A DNA stretch of 64,000 nucleotides. It comes from Pseudanabaena frigida. Its GTDB lineage: Bacteria > Cyanobacteriota > Cyanobacteriia > Pseudanabaenales > Pseudanabaenaceae. The stretch covers positions 1 to 64,000 of the forward strand of contig QBML01000013.1 in assembly GCA_003242085.1 (NCBI GenBank). The letters are read 5' to 3'. A program made the position numbers and the translations under genes. Of the stretch, positions 16,148 through 25,819 are shown one piece after another (position 1 is the stretch's first letter; each line of letters starts with the position of its first letter). The notes beneath the pieces are model-generated. The model ran no database searches. It had not been told where the DNA came from and saw only the letters and a list, made by a program, of their open reading frames with translations.

Positions 16148-18358
16148 TTTAGAACTCTCAATAGCTGTTACTGTTGGTTCGGGTTCTTCTTCTTCAGTTT
16201 CTGTGGGATTCAGGTAATACTGATCGTAATATCCATAGTGATATTCACTATCAGAAGTACCAATCATATTGATTAACAAACCAGAAACATTTGCCCTTGC
16301 TGACGATAAGACTTCTAAGGCACGTGAAATTCCACTTCTTGTAGAACGATTAATTGCAGCCACAAGAATGAATGTATCAACTTTAGAAGTTAAGCACTGA
16401 GCATCGGTTATACCAATCACTGGGGGCGTATCGACCAAGACATAGTCATACTCTTGTCGCCATTCTTGCAAAAGTGCTGTCATTTTGGCTGACTCTAGCA
16501 ATAACATCGGATTGGGAGGAATGGAACCCGATGTCAAAACATGAAGGTTGCCCTTATCATCAGCTACCTGAATCAGATCTTGCCAAGGACTAGGGGTTGC
16601 TAACGCAGTAGATAAGCCAACTTTATTACTAAGTTTCGTCAATTTATGAACTGTTGGCTTCCGCATATCAGCGTCAACTAAAAGGACTTTATACCCCAAA
16701 GCCGCTAAAATTGTGGCGAGGTTGTAAGTCAATGTACTTTTACCCTCAGACGGTACTGATGAAGTGAAGGCAATCACCTTCATCATATTGTCTGTACCTA
16801 GATAACGTAAATTTAGAGCTAACGAACTCAAAGCCTCTTTAAATGCGTAGTAGCTACTAGTCGGCAAAATTCCATGACTTATCATTGCGCTTAAAGAAGC
16901 AACTTCAGTCATAGGAATCGATGCAAGTAAGGGAATATCAATAATTTCCCTAACCTCTTCCACCTCACGAATGCGTTGATCTAGTCGATTTAAGATTAGA
17001 GCGGATGATATCCCTAATACCAATCCGAAAAAAGCTCCAGCAATTAAACCTTTTTCAATATCAGGGGATGATGGTCTAGTAGGAATCAGGGGCGGCTCTA
17101 AAACTTTCCATGATGAAATCTCTTGCGCTTCAGAAATCCTTAATTCTTCTAATTTTTCGGTGAGCTTATTGTAAGTTGAAGTGTCTAGAGCCAATTGTCG
17201 CTGGATCTCTACATATCTTTGCTGAATCTGGGGAATTTTTGAAAAGGCGCTGGAAACCTCAGCCTGAGCATTTCTAATACTTTCTAATTGTGCTTGACTT
17301 ACAGCAAGAGTTGTCTGTGCTTCAAATAACTGAGTTGCCAGATTTTGTTGGATGGTGCTATTGGGCTCATTGGTGAGATTAACATTACCACCTCTGACGC
17401 CAACTACTGACTGAGCGCGAGTCTCAAGGAGTTTATAGAGTTCATCGCGTCGATCCTTAAGCGCTTGAACATTAGGATGATCTTCTCGAAATCGAGTGCG
17501 TTCTAAGAAATAGCTAGTTTCAACATCTTGGAATTGTTTAACCAGAGATTGATAGGGAATGTCTTGTTGCAAAATCGCCCCACCGATCGCGGCATCTGGA
17601 GATTTGCCAACTTGACGACTAAGTGCTTTATATTGCTGTTGAACCTGAGCAATTTGAATTTGCAATTCCTGAGCCTTGACTTCTAAAGCCTCGCGCATTT
17701 TGTAAACCGACGCGGCATAGGTTTCAGGATCGACAATGTTATAAGTTTTACGGAATTGCGTAACTGCTAAAGCGGACTTATCAAGCTGCTGCTTAACTTG
17801 AGGAAGCTTATCTTGAATAAACTTAATAGCCGTACTAGATTTAGTGCGCCGATCGCTCAAACTATATTCGACGTAAGTTTGCGAAAGTGCGTTCAAAACT
17901 TCCCTAGCGCGTTTGGGGTCGCTGTCCGTATAAGTGAGGCGCAAAATCAGTGCATCTTTTTCAGGACGGATCTCTAACCCACCCATAATCGTTCCAGCAT
18001 CGATTTCTTTATAGGTATTAGCTGAAGGCGATTGCCGCATCTTTGAAACTGCCACTTCGATTAAAGGGCGACTTCTAAGAATGCCAATTTCAGTGCCGAG
18101 GTTAATAAGTGAAGCGCTAGGTAACCCAGGAACTTGAATGTCAGATACGGCGATCGTGGAGTTGTTGATCAGCAGGGAGGCATTTGAGCGATACTGAGGC
18201 GTTCTGGAAAAAGTGTAATAAGCATTTCCAGCAAAAACTGTGACAGATACGGCTGCGACGACTATCCATCGTTTGCGTAAGACCCGAAAAAATTTGGCAA
18301 GTTTAAACGAATCATCGACGTACTTGCCTGTAGAGATAGCTTTAGGATATTCACTCAT
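16142..18358 (-). CDS. Polysaccharide co-polymerase / BY-kinase (Wzc-type)
   Basis: A 738-residue tyrosine autokinase controlling chain length and export of extracellular polysaccharide. The N-terminal Wzz domain is flanked by TM1 (about residues 31-50, WIVVAAVSVTVFAGNAYYTF) and TM2 (near residue 450, GLIAGAFFGLVLGISSALIL), with long coiled-coil helices between. The C-terminal kinase has Walker A SSVPSEGKSTL, Walker A' LLVDADMRKP and Walker B YVLVDTPPV. The Tyr-rich autophosphorylation tail is YHYGYYDQYY, about 22 residues from the end. The gene stands alone, without the glycosyltransferase cluster such kinases often accompany. Confidence 0.94.
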   Translation of the reverse strand: MSEYPKAISTGKYVDDSFKLAKFFRVLRKRWIVVAAVSVTVFAGNAYYTFSRTPQYRSNASLLINNSTIAVSDIQVPGLPSASLINLGTEIGILRSRPLIEVAVSKMRQSPSANTYKEIDAGTIMGGLEIRPEKDALILRLTYTDSDPKRAREVLNALSQTYVEYSLSDRRTKSSTAIKFIQDKLPQVKQQLDKSALAVTQFRKTYNIVDPETYAASVYKMREALEVKAQELQIQIAQVQQQYKALSRQVGKSPDAAIGGAILQQDIPYQSLVKQFQDVETSYFLERTRFREDHPNVQALKDRRDELYKLLETRAQSVVGVRGGNVNLTNEPNSTIQQNLATQLFEAQTTLAVSQAQLESIRNAQAEVSSAFSKIPQIQQRYVEIQRQLALDTSTYNKLTEKLEELRISEAQEISSWKVLEPPLIPTRPSSPDIEKGLIAGAFFGLVLGISSALILNRLDQRIREVEEVREIIDIPLLASIPMTEVASLSAMISHGILPTSSYYAFKEALSSLALNLRYLGTDNMMKVIAFTSSVPSEGKSTLTYNLATILAALGYKVLLVDADMRKPTVHKLTKLSNKVGLSTALATPSPWQDLIQVADDKGNLHVLTSGSIPPNPMLLLESAKMTALLQEWRQEYDYVLVDTPPVIGITDAQCLTSKVDTFILVAAINRSTRSGISRALEVLSSARANVSGLLINMIGTSDSEYHYGYYDQYYLNPTETEEEEPEPTVTAIESSKS

Positions 18359-18536
18359 CGTTTTACTTTTACCTAATTTGCTTTAATCGTCACAGGCTTA
18401 ACAGGTAATCTTTATATCAAAAACGAGAGAATATATCAAATTAAAGATTTGAATAATTATGAACTTTCGGAGTTGCTAACTATAATTAATAAGTAGTGAG
18501 CAAATTGTATCCCAAACCCATAGAATTTCTGCCCGA

Positions 18537-19058
18537 ATGCCTGCAACAATCCCTACAATATATTCCACCTTGCTCTTAACAATCCTGTTATTTTTAGGGC
18601 TAATTTCTTTTTTACGTGGCTCGATTCGCGATCGGACAACAGATGCTCTTTTTTCTGTGGACAAGTTCACTGACGATCGCCTATTAATGCAAGTCCGCGA
18701 TCATTTTAAACAGAGAACATATCGAGTAGTTGAGCTCGATCCAGAAAGGGATATCGCAATTTTGTCAGGTCAAGTCAAGCCAAGCCTCTTTTTGGCGATT
18801 TTCCTGTCAATATTAGCGGCAATAGGTTTGATATGTCTGGGACTAGTTTTAGGTATTTTAATTCCAGACTTAGACAATCTCTGGTTGTGGCTTACGTTTG
18901 TATCGCCGATCGCTGGTGTATTTTATTGGCGCGGTGTGCCCCGCGAACATCGAGTGAGTTTGCAACTTTTACCAGATTCTAAACTTAAAGTACGCGCCCA
19001 CAAGGACGAAATTGCTGAATTGCAGAGAGCTTTAAATCTAGAAAAAATTGAAAGCTAA
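18537..19058 (+). CDS. Cofactor assembly of complex C subunit B (CCB2/CCB4-like)
   Basis: A 173-residue membrane protein with three hydrophobic segments: about residues 9-26 (YSTLLLTILLFLGLISFL), a middle helix FLAIFLSILAAIGLICLGLV and LWLWLTFVSPIAGVFYW. The segments SVDKFTDDRLLMQVRDHF and ERDIAILSGQVKPSLFLAIF match my recollection of the CCB2/CCB4-type proteins that attach haem ci to cytochrome b6 of the b6f complex. It is divergent from the Wzc-type gene. The identification is from motif memory, not alignment. Confidence 0.65.
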   Translation: MPATIPTIYSTLLLTILLFLGLISFLRGSIRDRTTDALFSVDKFTDDRLLMQVRDHFKQRTYRVVELDPERDIAILSGQVKPSLFLAIFLSILAAIGLICLGLVLGILIPDLDNLWLWLTFVSPIAGVFYWRGVPREHRVSLQLLPDSKLKVRAHKDEIAELQRALNLEKIES

Positions 19059-19443
19059 ACGTGTGATTTAGAGCAGTAGCCAGTGTTAGGGCAAACCAAA
19101 AACCCAAAAGAGAGTTGCGGTGCGAAGCACCGCAACTCTCTTTTGGGTTTTATATCCTAACTGAAATGGCTATGGTTATATTAGTAAATCTCGTTATAAA
19201 ACTGAAACCAGTCTTGTTATGATATTGACCGAAAGAGGAGAGGCAGCGCTTTGCGCCACCTCTCCTCTTTAATATCAAGAGGCGATCGCTAAATAACTAA
19301 TTTGATGGGAGTAAGTAATGAAAACAATAAAATTAGTTTTGATTAAACATTGATTAATCGCATTACTGGGGCTTTACAAATAAAATTGCTGTTATTTTTT
19401 ATAATAGGATTTAGATAGCTTTACAAAAATTTATTGGTACTTC
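19059..19443. other. Gene-free gap with two hairpin repeats
   Basis: This 385-nt gap holds the 115-nt element (hairpin core 19099-19151) and a second, imperfect hairpin (19224-19268: GAAAGAGGAGAGGCAGCGCT with mismatched right arm). The AT-rich 150 nt before lysA probably contain its promoter. No coding ORF was seen. Confidence 0.6.
19099..19151. repeat. Hairpin palindrome, second copy of the 115-nt element
   Basis: AAAACCCAAAAGAGAGTTGC ... GGGTTTT around GGTGCGAAGCACC. The outer sequences (GCAGTAGCCAGTGTTAGGGC on the left, ATCCTAACTGAAATGGCTAT on the right) match those around 1067-1119. The loop here reads GCGAAGC where the other copy reads CTTCG, i.e. the core is inverted relative to its flanks. 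Confidence 0.85.
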
Positions 19444-20856
19444 ATGACTACTGCTTTATCAAAGCCAAAACAAGAAACTGTTTCGGTAAATTCGACGAAT
19501 TCACCTCAAATTAACGCTGCCAGCTTAGATAGCTTATCTCCGAATCAGCAACTATTACCTTTAACTGCGCTTGTTAATTCTCACGATCGCCTAGAAATTG
19601 GTGGTTGTGATGTCGTGGATTTAGTGCAGCAATATGGATCTCCACTTTATATTCTGGATGAAGTTAGTCTCAGAACAGCTTGCCAGCAATATCGTGATGC
19701 GTTTGCTAAGCATTACCAAGGACAATCACAGGTCTTATATGCATCTAAAGCTTGGAGTTGTCTTGCTGTTTGCGCGATCGTTGGCTCCGAAGGGCTAGGC
19801 ATTGACGTAGTTTCAGCAGGAGAAATCCTGACAGCTCTGCGCGCAGGAGTTTCCCCAAGCCTGATTTATTTTCATGGAAATAATAAATCCTTAGAAGAAC
19901 TTACCTATGCACTAGAGTCAGGTTGCACGGTTGTAGTTGACAACTGGCATGAGTTAAAAACTTTGGAAAGCCTTGCTCTTGAGCAGACATCTAAACCTCG
20001 CATTATGCTGCGTTTGACACCAGGAATTGAATGTCATACCCATGAATACATTCAAACTGGGCATATTGACAGTAAGTTTGGCTTCGATCCTAATGAAATC
20101 GATGCAGTATTTGCATTTCTATCAAAATCAAGCCTCAATTGCGTTGGCATCCACGCTCATATTGGTTCGCAGATTTTTGAATTGCAGCCTCACCAAGATA
20201 TTGGTGGTGTGATGGTGCAGTGGTTCAAGCTTGCGGGCGAAAAGTATGGCTTGAAGTTTTCTGAGCTAAATATTGGCGGCGGTTTGGGAATTCGCTATGT
20301 TGAGTCTGACGATCCACCTAGTATTGAAGAATGGGTTAAAACTGTTAGTGCTGGTGTGACTGATGCCTTTGTTGCTGAAGGTTTAGCCCTGCCAAAATTA
20401 CTTTGTGAACCTGGGCGATCGCTGATTGGTTCGACCTGCGTGACTGCCTATACAATTGGTGGTAGCAAAACTGTTCCTGATATTCGTACGTACATTACGG
20501 TTGATGGTGGTATGTCAGACAATCCTCGTCCAATCACCTATCAGTCCAAGTATCGTGCTGTAGTCGCTAATCACATGAGCGCTTCTTTGTCGCAAACTGT
20601 GACGATCGCGGGTAAACATTGCGAATCAGGTGATATTTTAATCAAAGATATTCAATTGCCTGTGACTAATCCAGGCGATATTTTAGTTGTATTTGGAACG
20701 GGCGCATACAATTACAGCATGGCATCTAATTACAATCGATTGCCCAAGGCGGCAGCTGTGGTTGTAGAAGGTGGCGAATCTAGTTTGATCGTCAAACGGG
20801 AAACTCGTGAGGATCTATTGCGTCAAGATTGTTTGCCTGAGAGACTACGCCAATAG
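19444..20856 (+). CDS. lysA: Diaminopimelate decarboxylase
   Basis: A 470-residue PLP enzyme that converts meso-diaminopimelate to lysine, the last step of lysine synthesis. The PLP lysine is in VLYASKAWS, and GIHAHIGSQI, NIGGGLGIRY, CEPGRSLIG and DGGMSDNPRP are all characteristic. About 50 residues of low-complexity N-terminus precede the barrel domain (start of the fold at LEIGGCDVVDLVQQYGSPLYI). It is the first gene of a lysA-cdaA-uppS cluster; the next gene starts 45 nt after its stop. Confidence 0.96.
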   Translation: MTTALSKPKQETVSVNSTNSPQINAASLDSLSPNQQLLPLTALVNSHDRLEIGGCDVVDLVQQYGSPLYILDEVSLRTACQQYRDAFAKHYQGQSQVLYASKAWSCLAVCAIVGSEGLGIDVVSAGEILTALRAGVSPSLIYFHGNNKSLEELTYALESGCTVVVDNWHELKTLESLALEQTSKPRIMLRLTPGIECHTHEYIQTGHIDSKFGFDPNEIDAVFAFLSKSSLNCVGIHAHIGSQIFELQPHQDIGGVMVQWFKLAGEKYGLKFSELNIGGGLGIRYVESDDPPSIEEWVKTVSAGVTDAFVAEGLALPKLLCEPGRSLIGSTCVTAYTIGGSKTVPDIRTYITVDGGMSDNPRPITYQSKYRAVVANHMSASLSQTVTIAGKHCESGDILIKDIQLPVTNPGDILVVFGTGAYNYSMASNYNRLPKAAAVVVEGGESSLIVKRETREDLLRQDCLPERLRQ

Positions 20857-20901
20857 TCAGGCAAGTAGTTGTTTTTTTAGTAGTGAATGAGAGGGCTATG
20901 A

Positions 20902-21792
20902 ATGCAGTGGTTTGTCAATATCAACTCAGTTGCATTCATTATGAGGGCGATCGATATCCTTGCATTATTGGGGTTGATCTACCTCATGTTGTCTCTCAGC
21001 AACGATCGACGCACTCTATTGATGGTGCGCGGGATCATCTTTTTGCTAATCTCTAGTGTGATTAGCGATCGCCTAGGTTTACGATTGCTCAATTTTGTTC
21101 TTGATAAATTATTAATTGGCTCGGCTGTAGCAATGGCGGTAATTTTGCAGCCAGAGCTACGCCGATTTCTCGAACGCCTTGGACGCGGCGATTTGCTTTC
21201 CCTATTTCAAACCACAACTAGCCGGCGGGCAACCGTTGAGACTGACTCAGTAATTGAAGAGATTATTGAGGCGACGATCGAACTATCTCAAAATCGAACG
21301 GGCGCTCTGATGATTATTGAGACTGGCGAACCAATTGATGACCGTGATTTTTCTGTGCCAGGTGTCAAACTTAACGCTTTATTATCGAAAGAACTATTGC
21401 ATACAATTTTTCAAACTTCGACGCTTCTGCATGATGGAGCGATCCTAATTCGTGAAGATCGCATTTTGGCGGCTGGAGTAATTTTACCGATTTCCGAACG
21501 AGCAGCCTCGCGAGAAATTGGGACACGGCACCGCGCGGCAATGGGAATTACGGATCGGGTTAGAAATTGTTTTTGTATTGTAGTTTCTGAAGAGACAGGT
21601 TCGATCGCGATCGCGGAAAATGGCATCTTAGATCGTCCAATTACCAGTAGTAGGTTACGGGAAATATTAGAAACTAAACTGGGTAATTATCGTCCGACTC
21701 CTTTAGGAAGAACAGTACCAAGGTTTAACTGGCTCTGGTCGGGTTTAAATCTCAAAAATATGGTAAGTCGAAAATCCTCAGAAAAGAAATGA
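20902..21792 (+). CDS. cdaA: Membrane diadenylate cyclase (c-di-AMP synthase)
   Basis: A 296-residue CdaA-type protein that condenses two ATP into the second messenger c-di-AMP at the cytoplasmic membrane. Three N-terminal helices ([46 protein letters not shown]) precede the DAC domain with the catalytic LHDGAILI and GTRHRAAMG motifs. Its last four bases overlap the uppS start (ATGA), so the two are translationally coupled. c-di-AMP is linked to osmotic, potassium and day-night control in cyanobacteria (established), and its coupling to lysA and uppS places it beside cell-wall precursor supply. Confidence 0.96.
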   Translation: MQWFVNINSVAFIMRAIDILALLGLIYLMLSLSNDRRTLLMVRGIIFLLISSVISDRLGLRLLNFVLDKLLIGSAVAMAVILQPELRRFLERLGRGDLLSLFQTTTSRRATVETDSVIEEIIEATIELSQNRTGALMIIETGEPIDDRDFSVPGVKLNALLSKELLHTIFQTSTLLHDGAILIREDRILAAGVILPISERAASREIGTRHRAAMGITDRVRNCFCIVVSEETGSIAIAENGILDRPITSSRLREILETKLGNYRPTPLGRTVPRFNWLWSGLNLKNMVSRKSSEKK

Positions 21793-22532
21793 CTGCTAAG
21801 CTATTACAAACTTTGCCAACAGACCTAGATCGACATCGCTTGCCTAAACACGTCGCCGTAATTATGGACGGTAATGGACGTTGGGCAAAGCAAAAGGGAA
21901 TGCCAAGAATTGCTGGACATCGGCAGGGTGTAGATGCCCTCAAAGACTTATTGCGTTGCTGCAAAGATTGGGGAATTGCCGCGCTCACTGTTTACGCTTT
22001 TTCAACTGAAAATTGGAGTCGTCCAGCCCAAGAAGTTGATTTTTTGATGGTTCTGTTTGAGAGGATGTTGCGCCGCGAATTGGAGGAAATGTGTCGCGAA
22101 GGAGTTCGCATTTCTTTCGTTGGCGATCTTGACTCTCTATCTAAGTCCTTACGATCGGAAATCGAGCGATCGCAAGCTGCCACGGCGAACAATCAAGCAA
22201 TTCACTTTACAGTTGCGATTAACTATGGCAGTCGCCGCGAAATTGTAAGAGTCTGTCGTCAAATTGCAGAAGCCGCTCAATCTGGAGAAATTAAGCCTGA
22301 AAATATTGATGAAAATCTGTTTGAACAGCATCTCTATACCGCAGGAACCCATAACCCCGATCTGCTAATTCGCACTAGTGGCGAAATGCGCTTGAGTAAT
22401 TTTTTACTGTGGCAAATGGCATATACAGAAATGTATTTCACGCATACGCTCTGGCCAGATTTCAATCGCAGTGAATTTCATCTAGCGTTGATTGATTATC
22501 AAGAACGCGATCGCCGCTTTGGCAAGGTATAA
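21789..22532 (+). CDS. uppS: Isoprenyl transferase (undecaprenyl diphosphate synthase)
   Basis: A 247-residue cis-prenyltransferase that builds the C55 lipid carrier for peptidoglycan and O-glycans. It has the signature [20 protein letters not shown] with the catalytic Asp, [19 protein letters not shown] and the C-terminal [17 protein letters not shown]. The length is typical. It is co-translated with cdaA (4-base overlap) and ends in the hairpin at 22531-22557. Confidence 0.97.
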   Translation: MTAKLLQTLPTDLDRHRLPKHVAVIMDGNGRWAKQKGMPRIAGHRQGVDALKDLLRCCKDWGIAALTVYAFSTENWSRPAQEVDFLMVLFERMLRRELEEMCREGVRISFVGDLDSLSKSLRSEIERSQAATANNQAIHFTVAINYGSRREIVRVCRQIAEAAQSGEIKPENIDENLFEQHLYTAGTHNPDLLIRTSGEMRLSNFLLWQMAYTEMYFTHTLWPDFNRSEFHLALIDYQERDRRFGKV

Positions 22533-22557
22533 AAAAAGGCGCTTTGCGCCTTTTTTT
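22531..22557. terminator. Bidirectional intrinsic terminator
   Basis: AAAAAAAGGCGC - TTT - GCGCCTTTTTTT overlaps the uppS stop on one side and the HPP-family stop on the other. Classical short GC stem with a T tract in both directions. Confidence 0.9.
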
Positions 22558-23113
22558 ACAGCCAATGTTTAGGATAAGTGCGCTCTTCTGCCAGATTATT
22601 AAAAATAACTGCACAAACCACCAAAATAATTGAGCCTTCTAAAGTTGGAGTGACCAGAAATTGCCAATTAGGTTTGGTCATCATTACTACGAGGGCAACT
22701 GCTCCCGATGGCGGATGTAATGTGTGAGTAAGTTGCATGGTAGCAATTACTGTGGCTACGGCTAATCCCATAGTCCAAGGTGAAGAACCAAAAGTATTGA
22801 GAATCGTCAAGGCGATGACCGCCGCTAAAATATTTCCCCCGACAACATTACGCGGCTGAGCAAAAGGGCTATCGGGGATACCAAAGATCAAAACGCTGGT
22901 AGCGCCGAAGGGAGCCATAATCAAAGGCGAGTTAGTGATTGTAGTTAGATAGGCAGTGATACCGATCGCGCAACAACTACCAAACCAACTCCAAAAAACA
23001 TGTTTGTGATGAGGTCTTGCAATTGGACAGGTTAGGGGACAAGCTTTCCATCTGCCAAAGAGTTTAAACCAGTAGTTTTGCAATTTCGATCGCGCTTTTC
23101 GGAAATCCAACAT
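22556..23113 (-). CDS. HPP-family membrane protein
   Basis: A 185-residue protein with four hydrophobic helices and the HPP family signature LHPPSGAVALVVMM, plus APFGATSVLIFGIPDSPFAQPRNVVGGN. HPP proteins of chloroplasts and some cyanobacteria have been linked to nitrite transport (family knowledge). The start is the ATG at 23113. It converges with uppS; the flv gene lies upstream on the same strand with its own terminator. Confidence 0.9.
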   Translation of the reverse strand: MLDFRKARSKLQNYWFKLFGRWKACPLTCPIARPHHKHVFWSWFGSCCAIGITAYLTTITNSPLIMAPFGATSVLIFGIPDSPFAQPRNVVGGNILAAVIALTILNTFGSSPWTMGLAVATVIATMQLTHTLHPPSGAVALVVMMTKPNWQFLVTPTLEGSIILVVCAVIFNNLAEERTYPKHWL

Positions 23114-23236
23114 GAATAAAAAATTAGGAGTAGAATGTCAAAAGCCTATGACATTTTACTCCTAACGATGAGAGTTTGGTGTTTGAAATGTATCTAAATT
23201 TACAGATATTATAACCCTTGCTGTTTGCGAATCCCT

Positions 23237-23264
23237 AAAACAGGAAGCTTCTCTTCCTGTTTTT
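23237..23264 (-). terminator. Terminator of the flavodiiron gene
   Basis: AAAACAGGAAG - CTTCT - CTTCCTGTTTT immediately follows and overlaps the flv stop (23263-23265) on the minus strand. Confidence 0.7.
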
Positions 23265-25011
23265 AATAATGATTGCCAATTTTGCGGTGGTGGGCAGCGG
23301 TAAGCGCTTCGGGTTTAGAAACTCGTCCTTCTTCAGCGATCGCATAGATCACCCAATGATCGCTACATTCCATCCGACTAAGCACTTCACATTCCATAAA
23401 GGCAAGAGCATCAGTGAGAATTGGTGCGCCATATTTTGAGATTTGAGTCTTTACGCCTTCAAAGCGATCTGCCCCTGGTGCAAATCGTTTGAGAAAATGC
23501 TGCATCAATTTCGAGTAATTGCCATCTTCGAGTACGTTCAAGACAAAGCGATCTCCCACTTGCATAAATGATTCGATTGCTCGATCCTTAGCTACAGCAA
23601 CCGTAAAACCGAGGGGCTTAAAACTCGCTTGAGCAACCCAAGAAGCTAACATTGCACTGCGTGCGCCACCTTTAGCGGCTGAGATGATATACAAACCACC
23701 TGCTAAACGTCCTAGCGCCTTATCGAGATCGGCATCGATCGCTTTTAGTTGTTTGATGTTTTGCTTGCGAGTCAGCAACTGCCCCAAGTCAGTACCCGCC
23801 TCATCACAGGTTTGATAAGTTGCTTCGTTAGGATTTTCGCGTACCTTGATAGCAGGAAAAGCCGTGACCACACCCAGATCCTTAAACCTGTTATTGAGCA
23901 AATCAATCGATGAGTCTTGATCGCCGTGAGGCTCGTACAAGCCAATTACTTGCTTTTCGCTAGCCGCCGCCAGAATTGCGCCGATCGCCGTTTCCACATG
24001 ACTATTTGATGCTGGTGGTGTGCAAACAACTAAACCTGACGCATGGGCGACTAATTCACGTAATTCCTGTAGGTCGATCGCTTTGAGATCTGCCATTTCT
24101 ATAGCAACACCAGTTTTAGCAATCCCACGGGCGATCGCTTGTGATAGGCGATCGCAATAGCCATAGTCGGACACATAGCAAACTACGACATTAGTTTCGC
24201 CCTTAGTTTGCTCTTGGCTCCATCGGCGGTAATTTTCGGTTAGTTCTTTGACGTTATAGCGCAACAAGGGACCATGTCCATTGGCGACAATTTCAGCCTG
24301 TGGTAAGTCGTCCATCCGCTTCATTGCCGATATTACCGATCGAGCATTGGGAGCCATCAGGCATTCGTAGTAAAAGCGATAGTCGGGTGTAATTCTCTTT
24401 AAATCTTCATCGTATGTGGCATCACTGCAATAATGCATTCCAAAAATATCGCAGGTATATAAGATCGATGTGCCAAGGTCAAAAGTCATCATCGTGTCTG
24501 GCCAGTGTAGATTCGGCGCATTCACAAACTGCAAAATATGACCATTGCCCAAGTCAACTCGATCGCCATTTTTGACAACTTGTTGCTTAAAAGGTCGATT
24601 GATTAGCTCGCCGAGAAATTGCAGTGCTACTTTTGTTGCCACCACCGTGACATTGGGGGCTAATTCTAATATTTCCTTTACTAAGCCGCTATGGTCTGGC
24701 TCCGTATGGCTAATTACTAAATAATCAATCTGCGCGGGATCGATCTGCTCTTTGAGTGTCTTGAGATATAGTTCGCGGAACTTGGCGTGGGATGTATCGA
24801 CTAGCGCTAGTTTTTCGCCGCGAATAATATAGGAGTTATAGGTTGTACCGTTTTGTAGTCCAAACTCGATATCAAAGCGATCTCGATCCCAATCCAGCGA
24901 TCGGATTGTTGTGGTGTCCGCCGCAATTTCGGCAACTTGGATGGTTAGTCGGCGCTCAGATACTTTCTCCGCCACTTTTTTAGTAGAAGGAATCTCAATA
25001 GCAGCTACCAC
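23263..25011 (-). CDS. flv3: Flavodiiron protein, Flv3-like (diflavin flavoprotein)
   Basis: A 582-residue class C flavodiiron protein: N-terminal beta-lactamase-like diiron domain, flavodoxin domain (from about residue 272, VVVCYVSDYGYCDRL) and C-terminal flavin reductase domain (about residue 420 on, GGLYIISAAKGGARSAMLAS). The diiron ligands are the canonical set (HTEPDHSG, then NLHWPDTM and TCDIFGMH), which fits Flv3/Flv4 and not Flv1/Flv2, where they are replaced. Such proteins reduce oxygen to water with photosynthetic electrons, usually as Flv1/Flv3 or Flv2/Flv4 heteromers; no partner is nearby. It starts at GTG (25011) with GGGAG 10 nt upstream. Assignment to Flv3 over Flv4 is tentative. 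Confidence 0.9.
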   Translation of the reverse strand: MVAAIEIPSTKKVAEKVSERRLTIQVAEIAADTTTIRSLDWDRDRFDIEFGLQNGTTYNSYIIRGEKLALVDTSHAKFRELYLKTLKEQIDPAQIDYLVISHTEPDHSGLVKEILELAPNVTVVATKVALQFLGELINRPFKQQVVKNGDRVDLGNGHILQFVNAPNLHWPDTMMTFDLGTSILYTCDIFGMHYCSDATYDEDLKRITPDYRFYYECLMAPNARSVISAMKRMDDLPQAEIVANGHGPLLRYNVKELTENYRRWSQEQTKGETNVVVCYVSDYGYCDRLSQAIARGIAKTGVAIEMADLKAIDLQELRELVAHASGLVVCTPPASNSHVETAIGAILAAASEKQVIGLYEPHGDQDSSIDLLNNRFKDLGVVTAFPAIKVRENPNEATYQTCDEAGTDLGQLLTRKQNIKQLKAIDADLDKALGRLAGGLYIISAAKGGARSAMLASWVAQASFKPLGFTVAVAKDRAIESFMQVGDRFVLNVLEDGNYSKLMQHFLKRFAPGADRFEGVKTQISKYGAPILTDALAFMECEVLSRMECSDHWVIYAIAEEGRVSKPEALTAAHHRKIGNHY

Positions 25012-25181
25012 AATTTTGTCTCCCTATCTCATTTTCATCTCTCTCCAGTTTAATGCTTACTTTTCGACAAGTCCAATTGAATGTACTAATTGATACTATA
25101 AGTAGCTAACCAAGACCTAAAAATTAGGTGCAGCTAAAACATCGCCACCTAATTTCTGGGTTATAACCTCAATCCCTCACT

Positions 25182-25676
25182 ATGTCAGATCTTTACGTTT
25201 CATGGGACGAATATCACGCCAGCATCGAGAAATTGGCAGCCCAAATCTATCAGTCCCAGTGGGAATTTGATCAAATTCTCTGTCTTGCAAGGGGAGGATT
25301 ACGAATTGGCGATGTGCTTTCACGGATTTACGACAAACCCCTTGCGATACTCTCAACTTCTTCCTATGGCGGGAAAGATTTTCAGGAGCGGGGAAACTTG
25401 ACGATCGCTAGTAATATCACGATGACTACGGCGACACTGGGCAAAAGGATTTTGCTAGTTGACGATTTAGTCGATTCGGGGGTGACTCTGGCGCGGATTC
25501 TCGAATGGCTAACTCAACATGATGAACATGAAATTACGGAAGTGCGATCGGCGGTTTTGTGGTTTAAGGCTTGTTCGGTGGCTAAGCCCGATTATTATGT
25601 GGACTTCTTAGCAGACAATCCTTGGATTCATCAGCCCTTTGAGAAATATGAAAAGCTAAATCCTAGCGAACTATAG
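25182..25676 (+). CDS. Purine-type phosphoribosyltransferase
   Basis: A 164-residue type I phosphoribosyltransferase. The PRPP-binding loop is RILLVDDLVDSGVTLARIL, with the adjacent acidic pair, and an earlier phosphate loop ILCLARGGLRIGDVLS. It resembles Gpt/xanthine-hypoxanthine salvage enzymes; the base specificity cannot be fixed. The first ATG at 25182 starts MSDLYVSWDEYH. It is divergent from the flavodiiron gene across 170 nt. Confidence 0.85.
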   Translation: MSDLYVSWDEYHASIEKLAAQIYQSQWEFDQILCLARGGLRIGDVLSRIYDKPLAILSTSSYGGKDFQERGNLTIASNITMTTATLGKRILLVDDLVDSGVTLARILEWLTQHDEHEITEVRSAVLWFKACSVAKPDYYVDFLADNPWIHQPFEKYEKLNPSEL

Positions 25677-25701
25677 CGTTTTTCAAGTAAGCGAGGTACG
25701 G

Positions 25702-25757
25702 GGCTTCGGTTCCGCTCAGCCAACGGTCGTCTAAGCTGGCTGAGCGGAACCGAAGCC
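25702..25757. repeat. Perfect inverted repeat, CCGCTCAGCCA type
   Basis: Two 21-nt perfect arms (GGCTTCGGTTCCGCTCAGCC+A) with a 14-nt spacer. It shares the core CCGCTCAGCCA with the inverted repeat at 1156-1204, and defines a second dispersed palindrome family distinct from the AAAACCC hairpins. Confidence 0.85.
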
Positions 25758-25819
25758 TCTCTCATAGAAGTCATTGACATTGACAGAGACAGGGCGATCG
25801 CTTAATCAAAATCCCGACT

